A stretch of 15,536 nt of DNA from assembly GCA_026400415.1 (NCBI GenBank), contig JAPLPA010000207.1:1-15536 (forward strand). The letters are read 5' to 3'. Below the pieces are notes generated by a model, which saw nothing but the letters and a program-made list of their open reading frames with translations, had not been told where the DNA came from and searched no databases. Position 1 is the stretch's first letter. Each line of letters opens with the position of its first letter. This DNA comes from Afipia sp. (GTDB lineage: Bacteria; Pseudomonadota; Alphaproteobacteria; Rhizobiales; Xanthobacteraceae). This document shows positions 1 to 7,307 of the stretch, one piece after another. A program made the position numbers and the translations under genes.

Positions 1-795
1 CTCGCCCTGCTGCACACGCGACTGGGTAAAATCGAGACGGCCGTCTGCCGCCTGAATTTCCCGGAATCGTTCCGGCCACGGTTTAGGCGCCAGGTTTTTA
101 AGCCCACGCAGCTGCGCCCGAATGTCGGCATCGAACGGCACGGCCAAAATCGGAAGAAGCCCCTGCACGTTGCCGGAGACAAGCTCAAGCGCAGTCTCGA
201 CGACCGGATTGTCCGCAACCGAGCCTTCGAGCAGTCGCGTATGAAGCTCGAGATGCGCCGCACGAAACAAAGGCGATTGCGCGCCCGCATCAATGCGGTC
301 GATCCCAGGATTGTCAAATGCCAACGACACGCGCTGCGGCATTGCCGGCAGCCCGGTCGCACTTGCCCGCCCGACGTTCCAGTTGGCCAAGAACGACGGC
401 TGTTCACTGCCGCTGCTCACAAGTGCAGGTCCGGTAAATTCGGCAATGACTTTGGTCGGATCGTAAATCTGCGCCAGAACCAGAATACGCTTGAGATCGG
501 CTTTTAGTTTTACCTTGTCGGCATTCTGCTCCGGCGTCTGCGCCACCAGCGTCACCACCGGACTGTCACACGTCACCTCCATGCGAAATGGAAAGCCTGC
601 GACCGAGCGGCTCGCGCATTCATAGGTGCGGCCGGACTTCGCTTCGCGCGTCTTCCAGCCATCGAATTTCTCATCGACCTGAGACGCCGCATAAAACCAG
701 AACGCGCTCCACGCGACAGCCGCCAAAAGGAGAAGAACCGGCATCGCAAATAGCTGCCAACGGGGCCGGCGTTTCGATGAAATCGTTTCGTGCAT
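1..795 (-). CDS. DUF2125 family protein, 3' end cut by the window edge
   Basis: An open frame of 265 codons runs from an ATG at 795 to the window edge without a stop, so the C-terminus is missing. An AGG lies about 6 bases before the ATG, a weak ribosome-binding site. The N-terminus has a short basic stretch (SSKRRPR) and then one hydrophobic segment at about residues 14-36, giving a membrane-anchored or exported protein. The remainder (CASRSVAGFPFRMEVTC motif at about 60-76, then beta-rich sequence with FDNPGI) resembles the DUF2125 family of Rhizobiales, whose function is unknown. Divergence from a ChaC-type gene fits the arrangement I know from Bradyrhizobium relatives. The family call is from memory of these motifs; membrane anchoring is inferred from hydrophobicity. 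Confidence 0.8.
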   Translation of the reverse strand, partial: MHETISSKRRPRWQLFAMPVLLLLAAVAWSAFWFYAASQVDEKFDGWKTREAKSGRTYECASRSVAGFPFRMEVTCDSPVVTLVAQTPEQNADKVKLKADLKRILVLAQIYDPTKVIAEFTGPALVSSGSEQPSFLANWNVGRASATGLPAMPQRVSLAFDNPGIDRIDAGAQSPLFRAAHLELHTRLLEGSVADNPVVETALELVSGNVQGLLPILAVPFDADIRAQLRGLKNLAPKPWPERFREIQAADGRLDFTQSRVQQGE

Positions 796-895
796 GAAAG
801 ACCTAGATCATTCGAATTAGGCATTTAAAAGATGCGCAATGCGATTTGAAGTCCAGCCGGTTGCACGACAGTAGTCCTGCTGATAGGCGTGACAA
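796..895. promoter_or_regulatory. Divergent intergenic region, DUF2125 gene / ChaC-like gene
   Basis: This 100-base gap separates two divergent starts and must carry both promoters. It is more AT-rich near 812-835 (TTCGAA, then TTTAAAAG). I see no strong -35/-10 pair or long palindrome. An AGG about 10 bases before the ChaC ATG may serve as its ribosome-binding site. Confidence 0.4.
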
Positions 896-1483
896 ATGGC
901 TGCGAAGGCACTTTCCGTAACAGATTTTCCCGAAGGCGACCTCTGGGTCTTCGGTTATGGCTCGCTGATCTGGAAACCGGGCTTTGCGTTTCTGGAACAA
1001 TCGGCCGCGCGCCTCATCGGTGAACATCGGTCGCTCTGCATCTATTCGATGGTCCATCGCGGCACCTACGAAAAGCCCGGCCTCGTGTTGGGGCTGGATC
1101 GCGGCGGCGCGTGTCAGGGCGTGGCGTTTCGCGTGGCCCGCCGCGAACGTGAAGCGACAGTCGCATATCTGCGTGAGCGCGAGCAGGTCACCGGCGTCTA
1201 TCGCGAAGTCATGCGATCGGTCTGGATAAAGGGAGATGGGCGCGAACGCGTGCGCGCGTTGGTATATGTCGCTGACCGTAGCCACGATCAGTATGCGGGC
1301 CGCCTCTCGCTTGATGAGCAACTGCGATTGGTCAAGCAAGGTCACGGCGCTTACGGCAATAACGCCGAATACGTTATTTCGACGGTTGCCGCACTGGAAG
1401 CGCAAGGTATCCGCGACGTGCCACTGCACAGACTTGCCACGCTCTTGAGAGGCGGCGACACGCCGCTCCACCGCGCAAGATAG
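896..1483 (+). CDS. ChaC-like gamma-glutamylcyclotransferase
   Basis: This cytoplasmic enzyme of 195 residues belongs to the ChaC/GCG family, which releases 5-oxoproline from gamma-glutamyl peptides; ChaC proteins act on glutathione. The nucleotide-binding-like signature VFGYGSLIW lies at residues 18-26 (YGSL at 21-24). The catalytic glutamate of the family fits E96 in YLREREQVTGVY. The length is normal for bacterial members and the reading frame is intact. Start: ATG with AGG about 10 bases upstream. The gene is divergent from the DUF2125 gene and its stop lies only 7 bases from the stop of the convergent acyltransferase gene. Family is confident; glutathione as substrate is inferred from the family. 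Confidence 0.9.
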   Translation: MAAKALSVTDFPEGDLWVFGYGSLIWKPGFAFLEQSAARLIGEHRSLCIYSMVHRGTYEKPGLVLGLDRGGACQGVAFRVARREREATVAYLREREQVTGVYREVMRSVWIKGDGRERVRALVYVADRSHDQYAGRLSLDEQLRLVKQGHGAYGNNAEYVISTVAALEAQGIRDVPLHRLATLLRGGDTPLHRAR

Positions 1484-1490
1484 AAGGCAA

Positions 1491-2270
1491 TTAATCCTGA
1501 GACCGGATTGGTGCGGAAAATCCAACCAACCTGACCTGCTCATCGCGACCGGCCTTCACCAACTTGTTGGTAGCATCCTCGATGGCCGTACTGACACGGG
1601 CGGTGAATTCGTCTCGCGAAAGTCCTGGCGGAATGGGATCGAGAAATTCGACGACGAGCGTTCCGGGGTAGCGTAAAAATGTTCGCCGGGGCCAGAACAA
1701 TCCGGAGTTCAACGCAACAGGCAAGCATGTCACCCCGCAATCGACGTAGATTTGGCTGACACCGAATTTGTAGTCAGGTGGTGCACCGACGGCGCGGCGT
1801 GTGCCTTCAGGAAAGATAATGAGCTGGCGTCCTTTAGCCACTTCCTCGCGCGCGCGCCGCGCCATTTCCCGCAAGGTCCGTCCACCCGCGCCTCGCTTGA
1901 CGCCGATCATGTTGGATTTGACCAGATACCAGCCGAACAGCGGAAGCCAGCGCAGCTCTCGTTTGAGAATATAAAGCGGCTCATCGAAAAATTGCAGCAT
2001 CGCAAACGTTTCCCAAGCCGACTGATGCTGCGGCGAGACCAGCAACGGACCTTGGTTATATTTCTTGAGTATCTCCAGCCCGCGATATTCGACCCTGGTG
2101 TTGCAGATGATCCGCATCAGCCAGATACTGGTCAGACCCCAGTTTTGCGCAATCCAGATAATGCCCCAGCGAGGCATAATGTAGGTCGGGATGCCGAGCA
2201 GAACCCAGAACGTCAGGTTGAGATAGAAAACGATATTGTAGATCAGTGATCGGATAAAAATCGAAACCAT
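1491..2270 (-). CDS. Lysophospholipid (1-acylglycerol-3-phosphate) acyltransferase, PlsC family
   Basis: The protein has 259 residues, the usual size for a PlsC-type acyltransferase of the inner membrane. The family acylates lysophosphatidic acid to phosphatidic acid with acyl-ACP or acyl-CoA. One or two hydrophobic segments lie at about residues 9-31 and 36-56. The catalytic HX4(D/E) motif appears as HQSAWE (H82, E87), with Glu in place of the commoner Asp, as I have seen in alphaproteobacterial members. The FPEGTR motif that binds the phosphate is at 153-158. The ATG at 2270 has only a weak upstream GGG. The gene is the last of the ftsE-ftsX-YdcF-PlsC unit, 13 bases after the YdcF-like stop, so co-transcription is likely. 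It could act on a different lysolipid; the sequence does not settle the substrate. Confidence 0.88.
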   Translation of the reverse strand: MVSIFIRSLIYNIVFYLNLTFWVLLGIPTYIMPRWGIIWIAQNWGLTSIWLMRIICNTRVEYRGLEILKKYNQGPLLVSPQHQSAWETFAMLQFFDEPLYILKRELRWLPLFGWYLVKSNMIGVKRGAGGRTLREMARRAREEVAKGRQLIIFPEGTRRAVGAPPDYKFGVSQIYVDCGVTCLPVALNSGLFWPRRTFLRYPGTLVVEFLDPIPPGLSRDEFTARVSTAIEDATNKLVKAGRDEQVRLVGFSAPIRSQD

Positions 2271-2283
2271 TTAGCAAACCCGA

Positions 2284-2991
2284 TTATTTGGCGGAGGCGG
2301 TTGCGGGTTTCGCAACCGGCGCGATGTCGCTGGTGTCCAGACTGTCGCCGAGGTCCAGACCACCCAACGCCAAGCGCAATTCCGCAAACAGAAATTTCGC
2401 GTATTCCGATAGCAGGAGGCGGAGCGCCGCGCCACTGGTCCACCACGGATCATCGCGCCATTTGTCGCCGATAACGGAGAATGGAATAAGCTTGATTTCC
2501 GGCATCGCGCCAGACAGTTCGACGATGGCGCGCGGCATATGATAGTTCGACGTCACAACGATCAGAGATCGGAAGCCCCGCTCGACCGCCCAGCGCCGCG
2601 TTTCGGTGGCATTGCTTCGTGTGTTCACTGCGGAGTAGTCCAGATCGACGCAGCACGCGAGCAGGCGCTGACTATCGGGTAACGAACGCTGGATGTCGTT
2701 GAAGCCATTTGTCGGATGAACGCCGGAAATCAAAAGCCGCTTTCCATAACCGCTCGCGAGCAATTCCATCGCATCCGATACTCGCGATGACCCGCCGGTC
2801 AGAACCACTATGCCGTCGGCGTTTTGCGAAGGTTTCATTTCGGTCGAACTGACCTGCGAGAGAAACCACGCAAAGCCAAGGCAGACGACCACGAGCGCGG
2901 TCGATGCGAACGACCAGACCGCGCTCAATAAGCGCAGCTTTCTTCCGCTGCTCTTCTGATCGCTGGGTTCTTGTGCGCGTTGTAAACTCAT
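2284..2991 (-). CDS. YdcF-like membrane protein (DUF218)
   Basis: The product is 235 residues from the ATG at 2991, which has AGGG about 4 bases upstream. A TTG at 3018 could add nine residues but has no better ribosome-binding site, so I chose 2991. One N-terminal transmembrane segment (about residues 23-45) is followed by a periplasmic or cytoplasmic DUF218 domain. Family hallmarks are GIVVLTGGSSRV, the GKRLLISGVH stretch, SNATETRRW and VVTSNYHMPRA. YdcF/SanA/ElyC proteins are linked to envelope polysaccharide or peptidoglycan-precursor handling; the reaction is not established for this branch. The gene sits 70 bases after ftsX and 13 before the acyltransferase, consistent with an envelope operon. 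Confidence 0.86.
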   Translation of the reverse strand: MSLQRAQEPSDQKSSGRKLRLLSAVWSFASTALVVVCLGFAWFLSQVSSTEMKPSQNADGIVVLTGGSSRVSDAMELLASGYGKRLLISGVHPTNGFNDIQRSLPDSQRLLACCVDLDYSAVNTRSNATETRRWAVERGFRSLIVVTSNYHMPRAIVELSGAMPEIKLIPFSVIGDKWRDDPWWTSGAALRLLLSEYAKFLFAELRLALGGLDLGDSLDTSDIAPVAKPATASAK

Positions 2992-3061
2992 GTCGCCCTG
3001 AAGCAATTTCCGTCGCAAGCCTATCCTGAATTCCGGCGTGGTTATGACTTCTATTCGATGT

Positions 3062-4003
3062 TTAATCGATCTCTTCGAGCGTAGCGAACAATGTCCGGCG
3101 CGATGCCCATGCGGTGACCGCTGCGATCATCACGGCTTGCGCCGCAAGTGCAAGATAGCCTGACGCGGGAAGCGCAAACGTCCCCAGCAAAGCGGCGAAT
3201 TGATCGCCGACAGGCGTTCCGGAAAACCAGCCGGCGATGGACTCCGAGAAGCCAAATGTAAGCATCGCCGCGATGCCGCCGATCAACCCGCCTTCGAGCC
3301 CCAGACGTAAAAAATGCCGCAGAAATCGATTGGCGATATAACGATCCTGTGCACCGACAAAATGCAGCACTTCCACAATCGGCCGGTTCGCCGCCATTGC
3401 GCCACGGGTCGCAAATGAGACCGAGATAATCGTCGCCATCACCACAAGAATGAGAATGCCCGTTCCCGCAAATACGACCGCTCCCGTCATCGAGCGCATC
3501 TGCTCGATCCAGGCGCGGTGATCGTCGACACTCGCTGCAGTTGTTATTTGAGTGATACTGCGGCGAAGCGCTGCAAGATCTGGCGTCGCTCCCGGGGCGA
3601 TCCGCGCGACGATGACTCTCGGGACCGGGAGATCGTCGAGGGATAGTCCTGTGCCTAGCCATGGCTCCAGCAGTTTTGCAGATTCCGCCGCCGTATAGGG
3701 ACGCACATCGAGTATGCCAGACTGGGCGCGCAACGCATCCGAGATAGCTCTTGCGTCCCGTTCGATGTCGCGGCCGGGTGCAGGACGAATTTGTATCGTC
3801 AATTCGCTGGCAACTTCGGATTGCCATTCGGACGCGGACGCCCGCACCAGAAGTACTGCGCCTGTCGTGATGGATGCCAGGAACGTCATGATGGCGACAA
3901 CCGCAATCAGCGCGCGACCGGCAATCGACCCACGCGGAACGATCGGCGCTGTATTACGCGCGCTTGCACCGGCTTCCGACGTTTCGTCGCCGAGATCCAT
4001 CAT
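3062..4003 (-). CDS. ftsX: Cell division protein FtsX
   Basis: FtsX is the membrane subunit of the FtsEX complex, which acts at the septum and relays ATP hydrolysis to control of peptidoglycan hydrolysis. The protein has 313 residues with the expected four transmembrane segments, at about 31-53, 174-197, 234-255 and 282-301. A large extracytoplasmic domain lies between the first and second (LTIQIRP, PYTAAESAKLLEPWLG, LPVPRVIVARI). The FtsX-type stretch ANRPIVEVLHFVGAQDRYIA is at 205-224. It starts 24 bases after ftsE. The ATG at 4003 has no close ribosome-binding site; a good one instead serves a five-codon minicistron whose TGA overlaps this ATG, suggesting coupled translation. The next codon is also ATG (4000). 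The frame is intact. Confidence 0.93.
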   Translation of the reverse strand: MMDLGDETSEAGASARNTAPIVPRGSIAGRALIAVVAIMTFLASITTGAVLLVRASASEWQSEVASELTIQIRPAPGRDIERDARAISDALRAQSGILDVRPYTAAESAKLLEPWLGTGLSLDDLPVPRVIVARIAPGATPDLAALRRSITQITTAASVDDHRAWIEQMRSMTGAVVFAGTGILILVVMATIISVSFATRGAMAANRPIVEVLHFVGAQDRYIANRFLRHFLRLGLEGGLIGGIAAMLTFGFSESIAGWFSGTPVGDQFAALLGTFALPASGYLALAAQAVMIAAVTAWASRRTLFATLEEID

Positions 4004-4017
4004 TGTGCAAGACTCAT
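4000..4017 (-). other. Five-codon minicistron overlapping the ftsX start
   Basis: On the minus strand GAGGTGG (4029-4023), a strong ribosome-binding site that overlaps the ftsE stop codon, is followed after 5 bases by ATG (4017). That frame reads Met-Ser-Leu-Ala-Gln and stops at TGA (4002-4000), forming an ATGA overlap with the ftsX ATG (4003). The real ftsX ATG is about 19 bases from the Shine-Dalgarno sequence, which is too far for direct initiation. Reinitiation from the minicistron would explain this. A one-base indel at the ftsX 5' end is the alternative. Confidence 0.4.
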
Positions 4018-4027
4018 CGTGCCCACC

Positions 4028-4687
4028 TCAGTCATAAATATGCAACCGCGATTCATGCAACACCATGCGGCGCGCTTCATACTGATCCATTAGCGCAATA
4101 TCGTGTGTGGCAATAATGACGGCGGTCCCCGTCGTGTTCAATTGGATAAACAGACTGAGCAGCCGTCGCGCCAAAGATGGATCGACATTGCCCGTAGGCT
4201 CGTCCGCGAGAAGCAACTGCGGACGTGCAATGACGGCGCGTGCGATGGCCGCGCGTTGTTTTTCACCGCCGGACAATATCGGCGGCAGCGCGTCCATGCG
4301 GTGCCCGAGCCCGACCCACTTCAGAAGGTCGATGACTTCGCGGCGGTAGCTCGATTCATCGCGGCCCATCACGCGGAACGGTAACGCGACATTCTCATAG
4401 GTCGTCATGTGATCGAGCAGCCGGAAATCCTGCAGCACGATTCCGATTCGCGAGCGCAAATCGGCGCGGGAATCCTTGTCCAGCAGCGAGACGTCGTTGC
4501 CGAACAGATTGACCAGCCCGCGCGTCGGCCGCAGCGAGAGAAATAGCATGCGCAACAGCGACGTCTTGCCGGCACCCGATGGACCCGTGAGAAACTGGAA
4601 CGAGTGAGGCGGAATCTGGAAGGTCAGGTCGCGCAGAATTTCGGGGCCCAACCCGTAACGCAAACCGACATTTTCGAACCGGACCAA
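4028..4687 (-). CDS. ftsE: Cell division ATP-binding protein FtsE
   Basis: This cytoplasmic ABC ATPase of 219 residues, the normal FtsE length, powers the FtsEX complex. Walker A is GPSGAGKT (35-42), the Q-loop Gln is Q86, the signature is LSGGE (138-142), Walker B is LLLADEP (158-164) and the switch His is H195 (ATHD). DHMTTYENVALP at 92-103 is typical of FtsE. The start is TTG at 4687; GGAG lies 6 bases upstream and I see no in-frame ATG that fits better, so the rare start is well supported. FtsE is the first gene of the unit ftsE-ftsX-YdcF-PlsC. Its promoter should lie in the 174-base divergent region shared with the zinc-ribbon gene, which contains an 8-bp inverted repeat. Confidence 0.95.
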   Translation of the reverse strand: MVRFENVGLRYGLGPEILRDLTFQIPPHSFQFLTGPSGAGKTSLLRMLFLSLRPTRGLVNLFGNDVSLLDKDSRADLRSRIGIVLQDFRLLDHMTTYENVALPFRVMGRDESSYRREVIDLLKWVGLGHRMDALPPILSGGEKQRAAIARAVIARPQLLLADEPTGNVDPSLARRLLSLFIQLNTTGTAVIIATHDIALMDQYEARRMVLHESRLHIYD

Positions 4688-4861
4688 GCCTAGCTCCGTT
4701 CGATGCGAGCGATAACGGCGCGGCTTGACTTGCTCCCGCAGGCCGATGCCCAGGGGCAGCCATCCCGGCAGCCGAAAATGACAGTTGTGTCCGTTATGGT
4801 TTCCGATTCGTTAACGGACGGCGGATAGCCTCGATGCGGTCTCACTTTGGCGATTCGTCCC
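4688..4861. promoter_or_regulatory. Divergent promoter region, ftsE / zinc-ribbon gene
   Basis: This 174-base region must hold promoters for both directions. It contains a perfect inverted repeat GTCCGTTA (4789-4796) / TAACGGAC (4812-4819) with a 15-base spacer, of operator-like size, and the inner palindrome CGTTAACG (4809-4816). Two GATTC sites (4805-4809 and 4852-4856) match GANTC, the target of the alphaproteobacterial CcrM methylase; two copies are not statistically strong. I could not assign -35 and -10 boxes with confidence. Regulation of ftsE through this site is an inference. Confidence 0.45.
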
Positions 4862-5788
4862 ATGCAAATTGTCTGCCCTCATTGTACGACATCTTACGCC
4901 GTCAACCCGGCCAATTTCGGCGATGCTGGCCGCAAGGTTCGCTGCGCCCGCTGCCAGGAAGTATGGCAGGCACGGCCGGAACCGGTCCAGGAGATGGCGG
5001 GCGCCGGAGCGGGAAACGATTTTTCCCGCCTAGATAATGACCCGAACGCTGAACAAGCATGGCAGGAAGGCGACGCGCCTCACGTCGAAAGTCCCTCCAT
5101 TTCGGGCGACTGGCCCGACCCGCGCGATTCTCGCGCCGCCAACGATTCCGATGCCAATTGGCCCGCAGCCGCTCAGCATGACGAGGCCGTGGATCACGAC
5201 GACCCGCCGCGGCCATCGCGATTCCGAAGCCTCGGACGTCCGATCTCACCCTTCGGCGGCCGGCTGAAATGGCCAACTTCTGTCAGTCTCAACACAGTAT
5301 GCGTCGCGATGGGTGCCATGGTTCTGGCACTGGTTATCTGGCGTAGCGACGTGGTGCGGCTGATGCCGCAGACCGGGGCATTTTTCAAGATGGTGGGCGT
5401 CGGCGTAAACTTGCGCGGCCTTGCCATCGATGACGTCAAGGTCACCACCGAAATGGCCGGCAACAAGCCGGTTCTCCTGATCGAAGGCACGATCACTGAC
5501 ATCACGCGCAAAGCGGTCGAAATCCCGCGGTTGCGATTTATCGTCCGTGACGCGAAGGGCTCGGACCTCTACGCGTGGAATGCCGTCCTCGAACAGCCGT
5601 CTCTAATTCCCGGTGAAAAAGCCTGGTTCAAGACGAGGCTGGCCACGCCGCCCGCGGAAGGCCGCGAAATTGCCGTGAGGTTCTTCCACAAACTGGATCT
5701 GTCGACCGGAGGAACCCCCGCGCGATTGCAATGGACGGCCATGAAACCGTTACCGCAGAGGACGGCGCTGAAGCGTTGGATATTCTGA
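4862..5788 (+). CDS. MJ0042-type zinc-ribbon membrane protein (DUF3426), abnormal C-terminus
   Basis: From the ATG at 4862 the product is 308 residues; a TTG at 4847 would add five, but family members begin close to the zinc ribbon. The ribbon has C5-X2-C8 and C28-X2-C31, followed by the usual VW. An acidic, Pro-rich linker (about 45-120) leads to one transmembrane segment (about 143-160) and a DUF3426-like domain (about 165-280: VLLIEGTITDITRKAVEIPR, GEKAWFKTRL, REIAVRFFHKLDL). Function is unknown. The last 20 or so residues, from about LQWTAMK, are read out of frame through the response regulator gene and do not look native. The natural stop codon appears to have been deleted near 5722, leaving a 58-base overlap with the next gene. 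Confidence 0.82.
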   Translation: MQIVCPHCTTSYAVNPANFGDAGRKVRCARCQEVWQARPEPVQEMAGAGAGNDFSRLDNDPNAEQAWQEGDAPHVESPSISGDWPDPRDSRAANDSDANWPAAAQHDEAVDHDDPPRPSRFRSLGRPISPFGGRLKWPTSVSLNTVCVAMGAMVLALVIWRSDVVRLMPQTGAFFKMVGVGVNLRGLAIDDVKVTTEMAGNKPVLLIEGTITDITRKAVEIPRLRFIVRDAKGSDLYAWNAVLEQPSLIPGEKAWFKTRLATPPAEGREIAVRFFHKLDLSTGGTPARLQWTAMKPLPQRTALKRWIF

Positions 5789-6042
5789 CGCGCGACAGCG
5801 GCGCATTCGACCTGCTGCTCACCGATATCCAGATGCCCGTGATGGACGGAATTGCGCTGGCCCTTGCGGCGGCCCGCGACTATCCGCAACTCGTTATTCT
5901 TCTCATGACCGGATTTGCCGATCAGCGCGAGCGTGCGTCAGGCCTCGATGCCATCGTGCATGACGTGATTACCAAGCCATTCGCAGTTGCCGATATTCGC
6001 ACCGCCGTCGCCGACGCCCTGGCGACGCGTAAAAAAGACTGA
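5731..6042 (+). CDS. Response regulator receiver protein, 5'-truncated
   Basis: A single-domain CheY/CpdR-like receiver with no output domain. Seen: TAEDGAEAL, FDLLLTDIQMPVMDG with phosphoacceptor D32, the switch Thr in LLMTGF (T60) and the conserved Lys in TKPF (K82). The usual length is about 120-125 residues; only 103 follow the first ATG. The frame upstream reads RAIA before MDGHETV, as in intact relatives, but then runs into unrelated sequence in the zinc-ribbon gene. Strand beta-1 with the acidic pair that binds magnesium is therefore missing. No ribosome-binding site is well placed (GGAGG lies about 18 bases upstream). The gene is probably inactive as assembled, a product of the same deletion that removed the zinc-ribbon stop codon. 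It ends 9 bases from the convergent transporter stop. Confidence 0.8.
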   Translation: MDGHETVTAEDGAEALDILTRDSGAFDLLLTDIQMPVMDGIALALAAARDYPQLVILLMTGFADQRERASGLDAIVHDVITKPFAVADIRTAVADALATRKKD

Positions 6043-6051
6043 AGTTGGCGA

Positions 6052-7254
6052 TCACTCGGCCAGTTGCGATGCGACTTCATCTGAACGCAGCGTCAACCGC
6101 GACAGCACAAACGCAATCACAGCACACACGGCAATTGTCGTCACCATCGGCAGCGCCTTGCCATTGAAGAACGCGCTCGCGACCCCGATCATCAACGCGC
6201 CCGTGATCATCTGGAGCGTTCCTCCCAGTGCCGATGCCATCCCCGCAATTGGGCCATGGTCTTCAAGCGACAGCACCATCGTTGAGGGAATGACGAGACC
6301 GAGCCAGGCGAAGGCGACGAACAACAGCGTCATTAGAACGGCAAGGCTATCCACGCCCGATGCGATGACCACAAACATCAGAACCGACATCGCCGTGTAG
6401 CAGGCGACCGCGACCGATACGACACGCGCGATGCCGAAGCGCTCCGCAAGAAAGCCACTGAACTGCGAGGCGCCGATGAACCCAATCGCATTCAGCGAGA
6501 AGGCGAGGCTATATTGGGTCGGCGTCAACCCGAAGTGGCCAATATAGATGAATGACGAACTGGCAAGAAACGCAAAGAAGCTCGCCATGCCGAAGCCGCC
6601 GATAAACGTCAGCCCCAGAAACCGCCAGTCATGAAAAAGCACGCCGAAACCATCGAGCACACTGCGCACGCTGACTTCAACGCGCTCCTCCGGCGGTCGC
6701 GTCTCCTTGAGAACGAACGCAACCAGCAGGAACGACAATATCGCGGCAATTGTTACGGCTGCGAAAACGGCTCTCCAGCCAAACGGCACGATCAGCGCGC
6801 TGCCCGTGAGCGGCGCGAGAATAGGCGACACGCTGAATACAAGCATGATCAGCGACATCAGGCGCGTCGCGTCGGCACCCGTATGCAGATCGCGAATGAT
6901 CGCGCGTGGAATCACCATGACGGATGCCGCACCCAGTCCCTGCACAAACCGAAAAAAGATCAACCAATCGATGCTGGGCGCGAGGCCGCAGCCGATGCCG
7001 CCGAGCGCAAACACCACGATGCCGAAATACAACGGTGGCTTGCGCCCCACCATATCCGAGATCGGTCCGTAAAATATCTGGCAGACCCCAAACGACACGA
7101 AGAAGATCATTAGCGTCATCTGCGTGGCAGCGGTCGAGGCATGAAGATCCGCCGCGATCGCCGGAAGCGCGGGCAGATACATGTCGATTGCGAACGGGCC
7201 GATGGCGGAAAGCAGACCGAGAACGATGGCGTTGCGTGCAAAGCTGGTTGTCAT
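6052..7254 (-). CDS. Bcr/CflA family drug-resistance MFS transporter
   Basis: A 400-residue inner-membrane transporter of the major facilitator superfamily, with about 12 hydrophobic segments across its length. DMYLPALP (24-31) is the Bcr/CflA signature in the first loop, and motif A appears as GPISDMVGRKPPLYFG (63-78). Members export drugs such as bicyclomycin, or small metabolites, by proton antiport; the substrate here cannot be read from the sequence. I chose the ATG at 7254 because the family starts just before the first helix (MTTSFARNAIVLGLLSAIGP); the open frame continues 73 codons upstream but that part overlaps the divergent SDR gene. The gene is divergent from the SDR gene with 53 bases between. 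Confidence 0.9.
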   Translation of the reverse strand: MTTSFARNAIVLGLLSAIGPFAIDMYLPALPAIAADLHASTAATQMTLMIFFVSFGVCQIFYGPISDMVGRKPPLYFGIVVFALGGIGCGLAPSIDWLIFFRFVQGLGAASVMVIPRAIIRDLHTGADATRLMSLIMLVFSVSPILAPLTGSALIVPFGWRAVFAAVTIAAILSFLLVAFVLKETRPPEERVEVSVRSVLDGFGVLFHDWRFLGLTFIGGFGMASFFAFLASSSFIYIGHFGLTPTQYSLAFSLNAIGFIGASQFSGFLAERFGIARVVSVAVACYTAMSVLMFVVIASGVDSLAVLMTLLFVAFAWLGLVIPSTMVLSLEDHGPIAGMASALGGTLQMITGALMIGVASAFFNGKALPMVTTIAVCAVIAFVLSRLTLRSDEVASQLAE

Positions 7255-7307
7255 GAGGCGGCATTTCCCGCTAATTCGTGTCGATAATGTGAAGGGGCGG
7301 ATCGCGC

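Noticed and set aside
803..1543. 246-codon minus-strand open frame opposite the ChaC-like gene
   Set aside because: It lies antisense to a well-supported enzyme gene and shows no family motif; a typical shadow frame in GC-rich DNA.
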